NCBI RefSeq assembly: GCF_001894825.1
Contig: NZ_BCWY01000057.1
Location: forward strand, 1 to 64,000
Direction: 5' to 3'
Source of the DNA: Rhodococcus jostii NBRC 16295
GTDB lineage: Bacteria > Actinomycetota > Actinomycetes > Mycobacteriales > Mycobacteriaceae
Length of the DNA stretch: 64,000 bases
Shown here: piece by piece, positions 18,537 through 29,099 of the stretch
Position numbering within the stretch: the first letter of the stretch is position 1
How the letters are laid out: the number at the start of each line of letters is the position of its first letter
Translations under genes and position numbers: made by a program
Notes under the pieces: model-generated
The model's database searches: none
Told to the model about the DNA's origin: nothing
The model's input: only the letters and a program-made list of their open reading frames with translations

Positions 18537-19790
18537 ATGACGCCGCCCTCCGTTCAGCTCACCGAACCCGCGGTCGCCGCTCCTACGACGTCTCGGCGGC
18601 CGCGGATTCCGTCACCGTCCCGGCGGGGGGCGATGCTCGCGCTTGCACTCGGCGGGTTCGGCATCGGCACAACGGAATTCGCTTCCATGGGCCTGCTGCC
18701 CGCAATGGCCGCGGGCACCGGGGTGTCGGAGCCGGTGGCCGGGCACTTCGTGTCCGCGTACGCGCTCGGCGTCGTCGTCGGCGCACCCACGATCGCGGCG
18801 CTGGCGGCCCGCGTCGAGCGGCGTACGCTGCTCATCGCGTTGATGGCCACGTTCGTCGTCGGCAATCTCGCGACCGCCCTCGCACCGGGATACGAGTCGC
18901 TGCTGGCCGCCCGGTTCCTCGCCGGGCTGCCCCACGGCGCGTACTTCGGCGTCGCGGCGTTGGTCGCCGCGCATCTCGCCGAGCCGGGCAAGCGGGCCAA
19001 GGCGGTCGCGACGGTGATGATGGGCCTGTCGGTCGCGAACGTGATCGGGGTGCCGTCGACGGCGTTCTTCGGGCAGATCCTCGGCTGGCGGTCCGCGTTC
19101 GTGCTCGTGGTGCTCATCGGAATCGTGACGTTGGTGGCGCTGATCCGGCTCGTCCCGCCGCTGGGCGGGGTGCACGTGAGCAACCCGGTGGCCGAACTGG
19201 GGGCGCTGCGCCGGGTGCAGGTGTGGATGACGCTGATCTTCGCGACGGTCGGGTTCGGCGGTTCGTTCGCCGTGTACACCTACATCAGCTCGACGCTCAC
19301 CGAGGTGTCCGGGTTGCCGCACGCGATGGTTCCGGTGGCGCTGATGCTGTTCGGTTCGGGAATGATCCTCGGCAACGTCGTGGGCGGCCGGATCGCCGAC
19401 AACGCGGTGGTCCCCGGGCTGTTCGGATGCATGATCGCCCTCATCGCGGTCCTCGCGCTGTTCGTCTTCGCCGCCCGCAACCCGGTGACGGCGCTGATCG
19501 TGCTGTTCTTCATCGGAATGGCGGTGACCGCGATCTTCCCGGCCGTGCAGGCGCGGCTGATGGATTCGGCGGGCGACGCGAAGACCCTCGCGTCGACGCT
19601 GATCCACGGAGCGTTCAACCTCGCCAACGCCGGTGGCGCATGGATCGGTGGCGTCGTGATCGCGGCCGGGTACGGCTACACCGCCCCGGCCGCGGTCGGT
19701 GCCCTCCTCGGCGTCGCCGGACTCGTCGTCCTCACGATCGCGATCGTCCTCGACCGCCGGCGCCGGGACGAACCGGTCGCCGGCGACTGA
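18537..19790 (+). CDS. MFS transporter, DHA1 (AraJ/efflux-like) family
   Basis: A 417-residue twelve-helix proton antiporter. The first helix reads ALALGGFGIGTTEFASMGLLP, typical of the DHA1 subfamily that includes sugar-efflux and chloramphenicol-efflux proteins, followed by the loop 2-3 motif region ARVERRTLLI. The ATG at 18537 follows GGGAG; a GTG at 18492 in frame is less likely. Substrate unknown; export of a drug or small metabolite is expected. It converges on the ligase gene at 19795 with only four bases between stops. Confidence 0.83.
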   Translation: MTPPSVQLTEPAVAAPTTSRRPRIPSPSRRGAMLALALGGFGIGTTEFASMGLLPAMAAGTGVSEPVAGHFVSAYALGVVVGAPTIAALAARVERRTLLIALMATFVVGNLATALAPGYESLLAARFLAGLPHGAYFGVAALVAAHLAEPGKRAKAVATVMMGLSVANVIGVPSTAFFGQILGWRSAFVLVVLIGIVTLVALIRLVPPLGGVHVSNPVAELGALRRVQVWMTLIFATVGFGGSFAVYTYISSTLTEVSGLPHAMVPVALMLFGSGMILGNVVGGRIADNAVVPGLFGCMIALIAVLALFVFAARNPVTALIVLFFIGMAVTAIFPAVQARLMDSAGDAKTLASTLIHGAFNLANAGGAWIGGVVIAAGYGYTAPAAVGALLGVAGLVVLTIAIVLDRRRRDEPVAGD

Positions 19791-19794
19791 GGGA

Positions 19795-21354
19795 TCAGGC
19801 AGGAAGGGCTCGGGCGGGAACCTGGGTTGCGTAGCGGTCCCGGAGCGTGCCCTTGACGAGTTTCCCGGTGGGGGTGCGGGGCAGGTCGTTGCTGAACACG
19901 AGATTCCGCGGCACCTTGAATCGGGCGAGCCGGCCCCGGACGTGGCCGAGGAGTTCGGCGGCCAGTGCGTCGTCGCCGGTCACACTGGGAACCGTCTGGA
20001 CGACGGCGAGAACAGTTTCGCCCATCTCCTCGTCCGGGATCCCGATCACCGCGACGTCGAGGACCGCCGGGTGCTCGGTGAGGGTGTTCTCGATTTCCTG
20101 CGGGTAGATGTTGACGCCGCCGGAAATGATCATGAACGACTTCCGGTCGGTGAGGAACAGGTACCCGTCCTCGTCGAGGTATCCGACGTCACCGGTCGTG
20201 GTCCAGGTCGGGTGCTGCGGGTGCTGCGCGTCCCGGGTCTTCGCCGGCGCGTTGTGGTATTCGAACGGCAGGGTGTCCCGCTCGAAGTACAGGGTGCCGA
20301 TCTCGCCGGGTGCGAGGTCGGCGCCGTCGTCGCCGCAAATGTGTGCGACGCCGAGCGCGGCGCGGCCGACCGTTCCGGGCTTGCGGAGCCATTCGTCCGA
20401 GTTCACCAGGGTCATGCCGTTGAGTTCGGTGGAGGAGTAGTACTCCGACAGGATCGGACCCCACCAGTCGATCATCTGCCGTTTCACCGACACCGGGCAC
20501 GGGGCGGCGGCGTGTACCGCGACACGCAGACTGGAGACGTCGTACTTCTCCCGAACGTCCTGGGGGAGCTTCAGCATGCGGACGAACATGGTGGGCACCC
20601 ACTGGCTGTAGGTGACGCGATACGTCTCGATGTGCGCGAGTGCCTTCTCGGCGTCGAAGCGGTCCATCACGACGACGGTGCCGCCCAGTGCCTGCACCGA
20701 GGCGCAGGTGCGGAGCGGCGCCGCGTGATACAGCGGCGCCGGCGACAGGTAGACGGTGTCCGACGTGACTCCCCACACCGTCGCGTTCATGCCCGTCATG
20801 GTGTCGCCGGGCTCGTGGATCTGCCGCCTGGGCAGTTCGGGTTTGATGCCCTTCGGCCGGCCGGTGGTGCCGGAGGAATACAGCATGTCGGCCCCGCGCG
20901 GCTGGTCGGGGAGCGGGAATTCGGACTCCGCGGCCGCGGCGTCGTCGAGTGAGGTGTAGCCGGGAATGGTTCCCCCGAACGCGAGCCGGTGCTCGGTGTC
21001 GGGGGTGAGGGCGGGGAGTTCCCGGGCCACCGCGTCGAGGGCGGCGTCGACGATCACGGCCCGGGCGGCGCAATCCTCGACGATGTAGGCGATCTCGGGT
21101 GGTGTGAGGTGCCAGTTCACCATCGTGAGGTAGAGCCCGGAACGCATGGCCGCCCAGTAGACGTCGAAGATCGCGGGAGTGTTCGCGGCCAGCACCGCGA
21201 TGTGATCGCCGCGGCGCAGGCCGAGCGCGTTCAGGTGGCGGGCGATCCGGACCGAGCGGGACTCCAGTTCGGCGAAGGTGACCGTCTGCCCGGTGCCGGC
21301 CATGATCACGGCGGGCTTGTCGGGTGTGGTGGCAGCATGCGCGCCGGGATACAT
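19795..21354 (-). CDS. AMP-forming acyl-CoA synthetase
   Basis: A 519-residue ligase with LYSSGTTGRPKG, EYYSSTE, TTGDVGYLDEDGYLFLTDR and the C-terminal PTGKLVKGTLRD with the catalytic lysine. The hinge reads SFMIISGGVNIYPQEIE. It lies downstream of the MHS transporter on the minus strand, separated by a family A hairpin. It probably activates the acid imported by that transporter; identity unknown. No leader or membrane segment. Confidence 0.87.
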   Translation of the reverse strand: MYPGAHAATTPDKPAVIMAGTGQTVTFAELESRSVRIARHLNALGLRRGDHIAVLAANTPAIFDVYWAAMRSGLYLTMVNWHLTPPEIAYIVEDCAARAVIVDAALDAVARELPALTPDTEHRLAFGGTIPGYTSLDDAAAAESEFPLPDQPRGADMLYSSGTTGRPKGIKPELPRRQIHEPGDTMTGMNATVWGVTSDTVYLSPAPLYHAAPLRTCASVQALGGTVVVMDRFDAEKALAHIETYRVTYSQWVPTMFVRMLKLPQDVREKYDVSSLRVAVHAAAPCPVSVKRQMIDWWGPILSEYYSSTELNGMTLVNSDEWLRKPGTVGRAALGVAHICGDDGADLAPGEIGTLYFERDTLPFEYHNAPAKTRDAQHPQHPTWTTTGDVGYLDEDGYLFLTDRKSFMIISGGVNIYPQEIENTLTEHPAVLDVAVIGIPDEEMGETVLAVVQTVPSVTGDDALAAELLGHVRGRLARFKVPRNLVFSNDLPRTPTGKLVKGTLRDRYATQVPARALPA

Positions 21355-21396
21355 GGTTACTCCAATTCGTGATGGATCGCGAGTGATGAGCCGCGA

Positions 21397-21442
21397 CCCG
21401 TGAGTACTTGTTAACCGCGGGCGGTTGACAAGTACTCACGGG
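21397..21442. repeat. Family A hairpin repeat, copy 2, supplies the 3' end of the MHS transporter gene
   Basis: 22-bp arms with a 2-base loop and one mismatch, core GTGAGTACTTGTTAACC, followed by GGCGGCGGAGCCGC. The TAA stop and the last ten or so codons of the transporter gene (REYLSTARG) are read from this repeat. Confidence 0.88.
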
Positions 21443-22733
21443 CGGCGGAGCCGCGTGCGACGCCGGCGACGGCGATCAGTCCGATCACGGCCGCGACGGT
21501 GACGAAGAGGGCCGGCGACAGAATGTTTCCGGTCTTCTCGACGAGCCAGACGGCGACGAAGGGAGCGGTGCCGCCTGCGATGACGACGCCGAGATTCCAG
21601 CCCATCGCGACCCCGGTGAAGCGGACGTCCTTGTCGAACAGCAACGGCAGCAGGGTGTAGGAACCGACCTGGGTGCCGATCGTGTTGACCATGATCAGCA
21701 GGTAGGCGATCGCCGCGATCCACACACTGTGGTGCATGACGGCCATGGCGGGGTAGGTGACGATCGCGAAACCGGCCAGACCGATGATCGTGAACCGCAA
21801 CCGTCCGATCCGGTCGGCGATCACCCCGCCGAGTGGCATCGCGAGCGCGACGACACCGATGACGCCCGTCGCGATCCAATAGACCGGGGTGCGTTCGTAA
21901 CCGAGACTCTTGATGAGATGGATGCTCATGTAGGTGAGGCCGATGTACGCGGTTCCGTTGCACGCCAGACTGATTCCGACCGACTGCAGAAGCGCGAGCG
22001 GCTGGCGCCGGAAGAGGGCCACGACGGGCGCCTGGGCCGGCCCTGAATCGGCGTCCTCGCCGTGGGTTTCCTCGACCCGGGTGCGGGCCCACAGGCAGAG
22101 CAGCGTCAGCGGCAGCGCGAGCAGGAACGGGACCCGCCATCCCCAGCTCTCCAACTGGGCATCGGTGGTGAGCGCGGACACGGTGCCCGCGACCGCGGCG
22201 GCCATCGCGAACCCCATCGTGGATCCGAGCGGGGTGAACGCGCCGTAGGTGGCCTTGAGGTGGCGCGGCGCGGATTCGGAGATGAACGTGGCCGAGCCGC
22301 CGACCTCGCCGCCCGCCGAGAATCCCTGGACCATCCGGACGACGACGAGCAGCACGGTGGCCCAGATCCCCGCCTGCGCGTGGGTGGGCAGGAATCCCAT
22401 CGCCATGCTGCCGAGGCCCATGCAGACGAGCGTCGCGAGGAGGGCCTTCTTGCGGCCGAATCGGTCACCGATGTGCCCGAATACGATGCCACCGAGCGGC
22501 CGCATGAGATAGGCGGTGCCGAACACGGCGAGTGCGGACAGCAGTGCCGTGGCGGGGTCGGTGCCGGGGAAGAACAGCGGGGCCATCACGATCGCGAGGT
22601 AGCCGTACAGGCTGAAGTCGTAGTACTCGATCAGGGTGCCCACCCCGCCCGCGATCGCGGCGCGGCGCGCTCGGACGCGATCTTCGGTCCGCCATTCGGT
22701 GGTGGCTGCAGACCCGGTCAACTGGTCCGTCAT
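21411..22733 (-). CDS. MHS-family metabolite:H+ symporter (MFS)
   Basis: A 440-residue twelve-helix importer. GTLIEYYDFSLYGYLA and HIGDRFGRKKAL mark the metabolite:proton symporter family, which takes up organic acids such as oxoglutarate, citrate or shikimate. The C-terminal residues GSAAREYLSTARG are encoded by the hairpin repeat, so the natural tail was replaced or extended. It diverges from the kinase-acyl-CoA dehydrogenase-ligase operon over a 223-base region with two TetR-like operators. It probably brings in the substrate of that operon. Confidence 0.88.
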   Translation of the reverse strand: MTDQLTGSAATTEWRTEDRVRARRAAIAGGVGTLIEYYDFSLYGYLAIVMAPLFFPGTDPATALLSALAVFGTAYLMRPLGGIVFGHIGDRFGRKKALLATLVCMGLGSMAMGFLPTHAQAGIWATVLLVVVRMVQGFSAGGEVGGSATFISESAPRHLKATYGAFTPLGSTMGFAMAAAVAGTVSALTTDAQLESWGWRVPFLLALPLTLLCLWARTRVEETHGEDADSGPAQAPVVALFRRQPLALLQSVGISLACNGTAYIGLTYMSIHLIKSLGYERTPVYWIATGVIGVVALAMPLGGVIADRIGRLRFTIIGLAGFAIVTYPAMAVMHHSVWIAAIAYLLIMVNTIGTQVGSYTLLPLLFDKDVRFTGVAMGWNLGVVIAGGTAPFVAVWLVEKTGNILSPALFVTVAAVIGLIAVAGVARGSAAREYLSTARG

Positions 22734-22793
22734 AGGTGTCCTGACCTTCCGGAGTGGATGAGACGTGCATCACTTCCGATGCATCATGTCAAG

Positions 22794-22808
22794 CGAACGA
22801 TCGATTGG
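22794..22808. promoter_or_regulatory. TetR-like operator CGAACGATCGATTGG upstream of the MHS transporter
   Basis: CGAACGATCGATTGG lies 61 bases before the transporter start. It shares CGAACGATCG with 16251 and is paired with a second, more symmetric copy at 22912 across the divergent promoter region. Confidence 0.5.
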
Positions 22809-22872
22809 CAAGACGTTCGATCTGCGCCTTCATGGTGTGCCGTCGTGGCTTTAACTGCTGAATAACGGGATA

Positions 22873-22927
22873 TTGACTTCCGGAGCTCTCTCGGCAGATG
22901 ATGTGCAGCAGCCGAACGAGCGTTTGG
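22873..22927 (+). promoter_or_regulatory. Promoter and operator of the kinase operon
   Basis: TTGACT (22873-22878) and GATGAT (22897-22902) with an 18-base spacer form a credible promoter. CCGAACGAGCGTTTGG (22912-22927) starts about ten bases later, over the expected start point, and is a near-perfect inverted repeat (CCGAACG-AG-CGTTTGG, one mismatch). This layout predicts repression by a TetR-type dimer. Confidence 0.6.
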
Positions 22928-22956
22928 CTGCATTCAGTCTCGAAAGGACGCAGCGG

Positions 22957-24036
22957 ATGACGACGTCCCACGCCGAAGCAGACACCCACGCGGACCGGGA
23001 GGACTCGGCAGGCGTCGATCTCACCGCCCTCGCGCCCTACCTCGACAGCGCACTCGGCACGAGCGGCGAACTCACCGTCTCGCTCATCAGCGGTGGCCGC
23101 TCGAACCCCACGTACCGGGTCGCCGACGCCGACCGGACGTGGGTGCTGCGACGCCCCCCGTACGGGCACGTCCTGCCGAGCGCCCACGACATGAAGCGCG
23201 AGTTCACCGTGATCCGGGGCCTGGCGGGCACCGCCGTCCCCGTGCCCGAAGCGGTACTGCTGTGCGAGGACAAGGCCGTTCTCGGCGCGCCGTTCTACCT
23301 CATGGAGTTGGTGGACGGGATGCCCGTCGGGACGGTCGAGCAGGCGTCGGCGCTGACCCCCGACGACCGCCGCCGGCTCGGACTGGACCTCGCCGACACC
23401 CTGGCCGCGCTGCACGGCGTAAACCCGGACGCGGTCGGGCTCGGCTCCTTCGGCCGCCCCGACGGCTACCTCGAACGTCAACTCGACCGCTGGTCCCGGC
23501 AGTGGGAGGCCTCGCGGACCACCGATCGCCCCGAGGTGTCCGTACTGCTCGACAAGCTGCGCCGGGCGCTGCCCACCTCGCACTTCCCGGGCATCGTCCA
23601 CGGCGACGTCAAACTCGACAACGTGCTCGCGTCCCGCGACGACGCCGGGAAGATCGTCGCGGTGCTGGACTGGGAAATGGCCACGCTCGGCGACACCCTC
23701 GCGGACGTCGGGATCATGCTGAGCTTCTGGGACCAGCCCGGCGCCGTCGACAATCCGGTCACCAAGGGGCTCGCACGGCTCGACGGATTCCCCACCCGCG
23801 CTGAACTTCTCGACCGTTACGCCACGCAGCGCCGCATCGAAATCCCCGACATCGACTGGTACACCGTGTTCGCCGACGTCAAGATCGCCGTGATCCTCGA
23901 GGGCATCAACGCCCGGCACGCGCAGGGCAACACCGTCGGCGGCGGTTTCGACGACGTCGGCGACATGGTCGGTCCGCTGTTGCAGCGGGCACTCGACCTC
24001 GCCGCCGCGTCGGCCGTGTCCGAACTCCGCCGCTGA
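22957..24036 (+). CDS. Phosphotransferase (APH-fold), ACAD10/11- and LvaA-like kinase
   Basis: A 359-residue aminoglycoside-phosphotransferase-fold kinase. It has the GGRSNPTYRV loop, catalytic VHGDVKLDNVL and metal-binding DWEMATLGD. In LvaA of levulinate degradation and in the kinase domains of ACAD10/11 this fold phosphorylates the 4-hydroxyl of a 4-hydroxyacyl-CoA. The downstream acyl-CoA dehydrogenase and ligase complete that set. Antibiotic resistance is unlikely given the setting. ATG 22957 follows GAAAGGA; an open frame reaches upstream through the operator but has no better start. Confidence 0.85.
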   Translation: MTTSHAEADTHADREDSAGVDLTALAPYLDSALGTSGELTVSLISGGRSNPTYRVADADRTWVLRRPPYGHVLPSAHDMKREFTVIRGLAGTAVPVPEAVLLCEDKAVLGAPFYLMELVDGMPVGTVEQASALTPDDRRRLGLDLADTLAALHGVNPDAVGLGSFGRPDGYLERQLDRWSRQWEASRTTDRPEVSVLLDKLRRALPTSHFPGIVHGDVKLDNVLASRDDAGKIVAVLDWEMATLGDTLADVGIMLSFWDQPGAVDNPVTKGLARLDGFPTRAELLDRYATQRRIEIPDIDWYTVFADVKIAVILEGINARHAQGNTVGGGFDDVGDMVGPLLQRALDLAAASAVSELRR

Positions 24037-24070
24037 CCGCGGCACCACCGAACAGATTGGAGCCACGGAA

Positions 24071-25296
<1,226 letters not shown>

Positions 25297-25300
<4 letters not shown>

Positions 25301-26892
25301 ACGATGACCTGACGCGCGCCCGGCAGCAGTGCATCGGCGACATCCCGCGACGGTCGGCGGCGCGTTTGCCGGACAAGCTGGCCGTCGTGCACCGCGACGT
25401 CCGGCTCACGTTCGCCGAATTCGACGCGCTGATAGACGAAGTCGCGGCTGCCCTGCACTCCGAGGGGGCGAAGCAGGGCGACCGGCTCGCACTGCTCTCG
25501 CACAACTGCTGGCAGTACCCGGTGCTGAACTTCGCGACCGCCCGCCTCGGTGTGGTTCTCGTGCCGATCAACTTCATGCTGACCGGCGGGGAGATCGCGT
25601 ACATCCTCGACGACTGCGCAGCCGACGTGTTCGTCGTCGAGGACGCCCTGGTTTCCGTCGCGGAGACGGCGCTGGCGGAGTCGAGCGGGAGTGTCCGGTT
25701 GCGGGCGGCGATCCCGCTGAGCGGGGACGCCGTTCCGGACGGCTGGCGCTCGGTGGCCGACTGGACGGGCGGCGAATTCGGCTCGCCGCCCGAGGTGTTC
25801 GTGGCCGACGACGACGTCGTCCGCATCATGTACACGTCGGGGACCGAATCACGGCCCAAGGGTGCGATGCTCACCAGCCGGTCGCTGATGTGGCAATACA
25901 TCAGCTGCATCGTCACCGGCGGCATGAGCAGCGACGACGTGGAGGTGCACGCGCTGCCGCTGTACCACTGTGCGCAGCTCGACAACTTCCTCAGCACCGA
26001 CATCTATCTCGGGGCGACGAGCATCATCGTCGACGGCCCCGACGCCCGGGTGCTGCTCCGCACCATCGAAGCCGAGAAGGTGACCAACCTGTTCTGCCCT
26101 CCCACGGTGTGGATCTCGCTGCTGCAGTCACAAGACTTCGACGGCGCCGACCTGCGCACGCTGCGGAAGGGCTACTACGGGGCGTCCCCGCTGCCGGTGG
26201 AGATCCTGCGCGAGATGAACAGGCGGTTGCCGGGCATCCGGCTGTGGAACTTCTACGGGCAGACCGAGATGGCGTCGCTCGCAACGGCACTCGGGCCGGA
26301 AGACCAGGAAACCCGGGGTGGTTCGGCCGGGAAGCCGGCGCTGAACGTCGAGACGCGGATCGTCGACGAGTTCGACCGTCCGCTGCCCGCCTGCGAGATC
26401 GGCGAGATCGTGCACCGCAGCCCGCACGCCACGGTCGGCTACCTCGGGCAACCCGAGAAGACCGCGGAAGCGTTCTCCGGTGGCTGGTTCCACTCCGGCG
26501 ACCTCGGCTACCTCGACGCGGACGGCTACCTCTGGGTGGTCGACCGCAAGAAGGACATGATCAAGTCCGGCGGGGAGAACGTCGCCACCCGCGAGGTCGA
26601 GGAGACGCTGTACCAACTCGACGGTGTCAGCGAGGCCGCGGTGTTCGCGGTGCCGCACCCCCGGTGGATCGAGGCGGTCGCCGCCGTCGTGGTCCCGTCC
26701 ACCGGTGTCGAACTCGACGAGCAGGACGTCGTGTCGCACTGCCGCGAACGGCTCGCCGGCTACAAGGTCCCCAAGTACGTCATCGTCGCCGACTCCCTAC
26801 CGAAGAACCCCAGCGGGAAGATCCTCAAACGCGTTCTGCGAGACAGATTCGGTCTCATCGCCAATCCACCGTCGCGGTCTGAGGTCACGTGA
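25297..26892 (+). CDS. AMP-forming acyl-CoA synthetase (LvaE-like position)
   Basis: A 531-residue ligase, third gene of the kinase operon. P-loop YTSGTESRPKG, FYGQTEMAS, GWFHSGDLGYLDADGYLW, KDMIKSGGEN and C-terminal NPSGKILKR are intact. The P-loop has ESR in place of TGR, a variant common in FadD proteins with polar substrates. GTG 25297 overlaps the dehydrogenase stop. It would make the CoA thioester on which the kinase and dehydrogenase act. The TGA stop is formed by the first bases of a family C hairpin. Confidence 0.87.
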
Positions 26893-26928
26893 GTGGCAAA
26901 GTGTGCTCGCGCACGCTTTGCCACTCAC
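26889..26928. repeat. Family C hairpin repeat, copy 1
   Basis: 18-bp arms GTGAGTGGCAAAGTGTGC with a 4-base loop and one mismatch, followed by CTGGGGA. It fills the gap between the convergent ligase and cyclase genes and supplies the TGA stop of the ligase gene. A second copy lies at 28440. Confidence 0.88.
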
Positions 26929-26935
26929 CTGGGGA

Positions 26936-28420
26936 TCAGCGGGACAGTCGGCGCTGCCTCGCGTTGGCGGCGCCGACGAGTGCCCGCAGCGCCTGCGGTG
27001 CCCGCTTCGCGGTGCGCAGAATGGCCTGGTCGATCATGCCCAGCTTCGGTGCGAGTCGCGGAACGGTCCGGGGCGCGTGGTCCGCGTCGGTGAGGGAGTA
27101 GAGGGGCCAGCGATCGGGCACACCCTTGAGGTCGTGTTCCCCGGCGTCGGCGAACCGCAGTCCCGAACCGACCACCAGATCCCGCACGGTTTTCGACACC
27201 AGCACTTCCCGGGCGCGGGCCGTCGCACCGATGCGCGCGCCGATGTGGACGGTCATCCCGCTGACGTCGGGACCGTTGCGCTCCACCTGCCCCGTGTGGA
27301 CGCCGGCCCGCACCTCGAGGCCGAGTTCGCCGGCGCCATCGACGACCGCCCGCGCGCACCGGACCGCGGACGCCGGACCGTCGAAGATGCTGAAGGTGCC
27401 GTCGCCGGCCACGTTGAGGAGCCGGCCGCCGGCCTTCTCGACCTCGTCGCGGACCTGCCACTCGTGCGCGGCCCGGAGGTCGCGGTAGGCGCCGTCGCCG
27501 ATCCGTGCGAGTACCTCGGTGGAGCCGACGACGTCCGTGAACAAAACGGAGGCCAGGTACCGGCCCGCGTCGGTTGCCGGGTGCCCACCGGTGGCCAACT
27601 GCTCGACGTGGTCGATGATCGGTTTCCACGCCTCCCCGAGCGACGCGCCGGGCGGCGACTGCGGCAACAGGTGGAAGCTGCCGCGGGGGATGCGGTCGGC
27701 GACGTACTGCGAGGCGGCCACCGGCACCGGACTGCCCGCGACCAGCAGCGCGCGCGCCGGGCACTGGATGGACGGCAGCATGTCCGAGTAGTCGAGCCGG
27801 AAGATCCACTCGAGGTGGGCCTGTGCGACCGCGGGTGTCGCGGAGTTGCGCTCCAGCATGGCCATCAGCCGACGGTTGAACGCCGAGTCCTCCTGGGGAT
27901 CCCACAGGGGTACGGTGCTGCCCGACCCCCAGTTCCGGGTGGCCGCTCGCCACCCGTCGACGAAGGTGTCGCGTTCGGCGGCGCTCCATCCCACCGGATC
28001 GTGGTCGCCGCCGACCAGCCGCTCGGCGAACGGCTGGATCAGCACCACCCCGGTGACCCGCTCCGGCGAGCGGGCGGCGACGAGTGCGACGGGACCGCTC
28101 GCGCTGGCCACGCCCACCAGCAGCGCTTCCCGCATCCCGATCTCATCCATCACCGCGACGATGTCGTCGGCCTGATCCTCGAGTGTGGGCAGGTGCTCGA
28201 CCGGGTCGGACAGTCCCAGCCCTCGTTGCTGGAAGTACACCGTGCGGGCGAACGTGCTGCCCCGTTCCATCAGGTAGTGGATCTGCGGGTCGGTCCACAT
28301 GAGGTCGAGGTGCATGTTGATCTCGAACAGCCACACCACGTCGCGTTCACCCGCGCCCACCACCTGGTAGGCCAGCGCATGCCCGTCCCGCTGCACGTAA
28401 CGGACGGCAGGTGGGTCCAT
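26936..28420 (-). CDS. Alpha/beta hydrolase - class III nucleotidyl cyclase fusion
   Basis: A 494-residue protein. Residues 1-270 form an alpha/beta hydrolase domain whose nucleophile elbow is degenerate (VASASG instead of GxSxG). Residues about 288-445 form a class III cyclase domain with both metal aspartates, D296 in FTDVVGST and D340 in NVAGDGTFS. The usual substrate Lys (KxxGD) is N336, and the transition-state Asn is H392 in DVSGMTVHIGARI, while the Asp (385) and Arg (396) are kept. Activity and nucleotide choice are therefore uncertain. The start is ATG 28420; the upstream frame continues only into a hairpin repeat. Confidence 0.85.
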   Translation of the reverse strand: MDPPAVRYVQRDGHALAYQVVGAGERDVVWLFEINMHLDLMWTDPQIHYLMERGSTFARTVYFQQRGLGLSDPVEHLPTLEDQADDIVAVMDEIGMREALLVGVASASGPVALVAARSPERVTGVVLIQPFAERLVGGDHDPVGWSAAERDTFVDGWRAATRNWGSGSTVPLWDPQEDSAFNRRLMAMLERNSATPAVAQAHLEWIFRLDYSDMLPSIQCPARALLVAGSPVPVAASQYVADRIPRGSFHLLPQSPPGASLGEAWKPIIDHVEQLATGGHPATDAGRYLASVLFTDVVGSTEVLARIGDGAYRDLRAAHEWQVRDEVEKAGGRLLNVAGDGTFSIFDGPASAVRCARAVVDGAGELGLEVRAGVHTGQVERNGPDVSGMTVHIGARIGATARAREVLVSKTVRDLVVGSGLRFADAGEHDLKGVPDRWPLYSLTDADHAPRTVPRLAPKLGMIDQAILRTAKRAPQALRALVGAANARQRRLSR

Positions 28421-28439
28421 TTCCCCAGCGTAAACGCAT

Positions 28440-28479
28440 GTGAGTGGCAAAGTGTGCGTCCACACACATTGCCACTCAC
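28440..28479. repeat. Family C hairpin repeat, copy 2
   Basis: 17-bp arms GTGAGTGGCAAAGTGTG with one mismatch and a 6-base loop, again followed by CTGGGGA. It lies between the response-regulator gene and the cyclase gene on the minus strand; the TGA stop of the regulator gene lies in its arm. Confidence 0.87.
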
Positions 28480-29099
28480 CTGGGGAGGGTGCCCAGCTCG
28501 CGGGCCCGCGCGATTGCGGAGGTCCGGGACTTGACGCCGAGTTTGCCGAAGATGTGGACGAGATGGGATTTGACCGTGGTCTCGGAAAGAAGAAGTTCCT
28601 TGCCGATCTCCCGATTGGACCGCCCGGCAGCCACCAGCGTCAGCACCTGGATCTCCCGCGGGGTGAGACTGGTGGCGGGTCGGCGTACGCGCGTCATCAG
28701 TCTCGACGCCACGGCTGGGGAGAGAACGCTGTCGCCTGCCGACGCGGCGCGGACGGCGGCGAGGAGTTCGGGCGGGGGAGTGTCCTTCAGGAGATACCCG
28801 GCGGCACCGGCCGCGATCGCGTCGAGGATGTCGGCGTCGGTGTCATAGTTGGTGACGACCAGCACGTGCGGTGGGTTCGGCAGGGACCGCAGGCTCCGGG
28901 TGGCATCCACTCCGGAGGTGCCGGCGCCGAACCGGAGGTCCATGAGCACGAGGTCGACCGGGGTCGTCGCGCACAACGCCACGGCGGTCTCTGCGGTGGC
29001 GGCCTCACCGATCACCTCGATGTCGTCCTCGTGTTCGAGCAGGGCGCGCAGGCCCGCGCGAACGATGGCGTGGTCGTCGGCGAGCAGCAGTCGGATCAC
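28476..29099 (-). CDS. LuxR/NarL-type response regulator
   Basis: A 207-residue regulator. The receiver domain has D8/D9, the phosphoacceptor D54 (LVLMDLRF), a switch Thr in VVTNYD and K107 (YLLKD). The C-terminal LuxR helix-turn-helix covers LTPREIQVLTLVAAGRSNREIG and ETTVKSHLVHIFGKL. The GTG start overlaps the kinase stop by four bases. It is expected to bind an inverted repeat upstream of the adjacent divergent ABC transporter genes, a common layout for NarL-type systems in actinobacteria. Confidence 0.92.
   Translation of the reverse strand: MIRLLLADDHAIVRAGLRALLEHEDDIEVIGEAATAETAVALCATTPVDLVLMDLRFGAGTSGVDATRSLRSLPNPPHVLVVTNYDTDADILDAIAAGAAGYLLKDTPPPELLAAVRAASAGDSVLSPAVASRLMTRVRRPATSLTPREIQVLTLVAAGRSNREIGKELLLSETTVKSHLVHIFGKLGVKSRTSAIARARELGTLPR

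Noticed and set aside
22957-24036. Aminoglycoside resistance phosphotransferase
   Set aside because: The fold is the same, but co-transcription with an ACAD10/11-like dehydrogenase and a CoA ligase points to acyl-CoA metabolism.
26624-28534. A 636-codon plus-strand open frame opposite the hydrolase-cyclase gene
   Set aside because: Low-complexity Val/Gly/Asp/Arg composition and no motifs; the minus-strand gene is clear.
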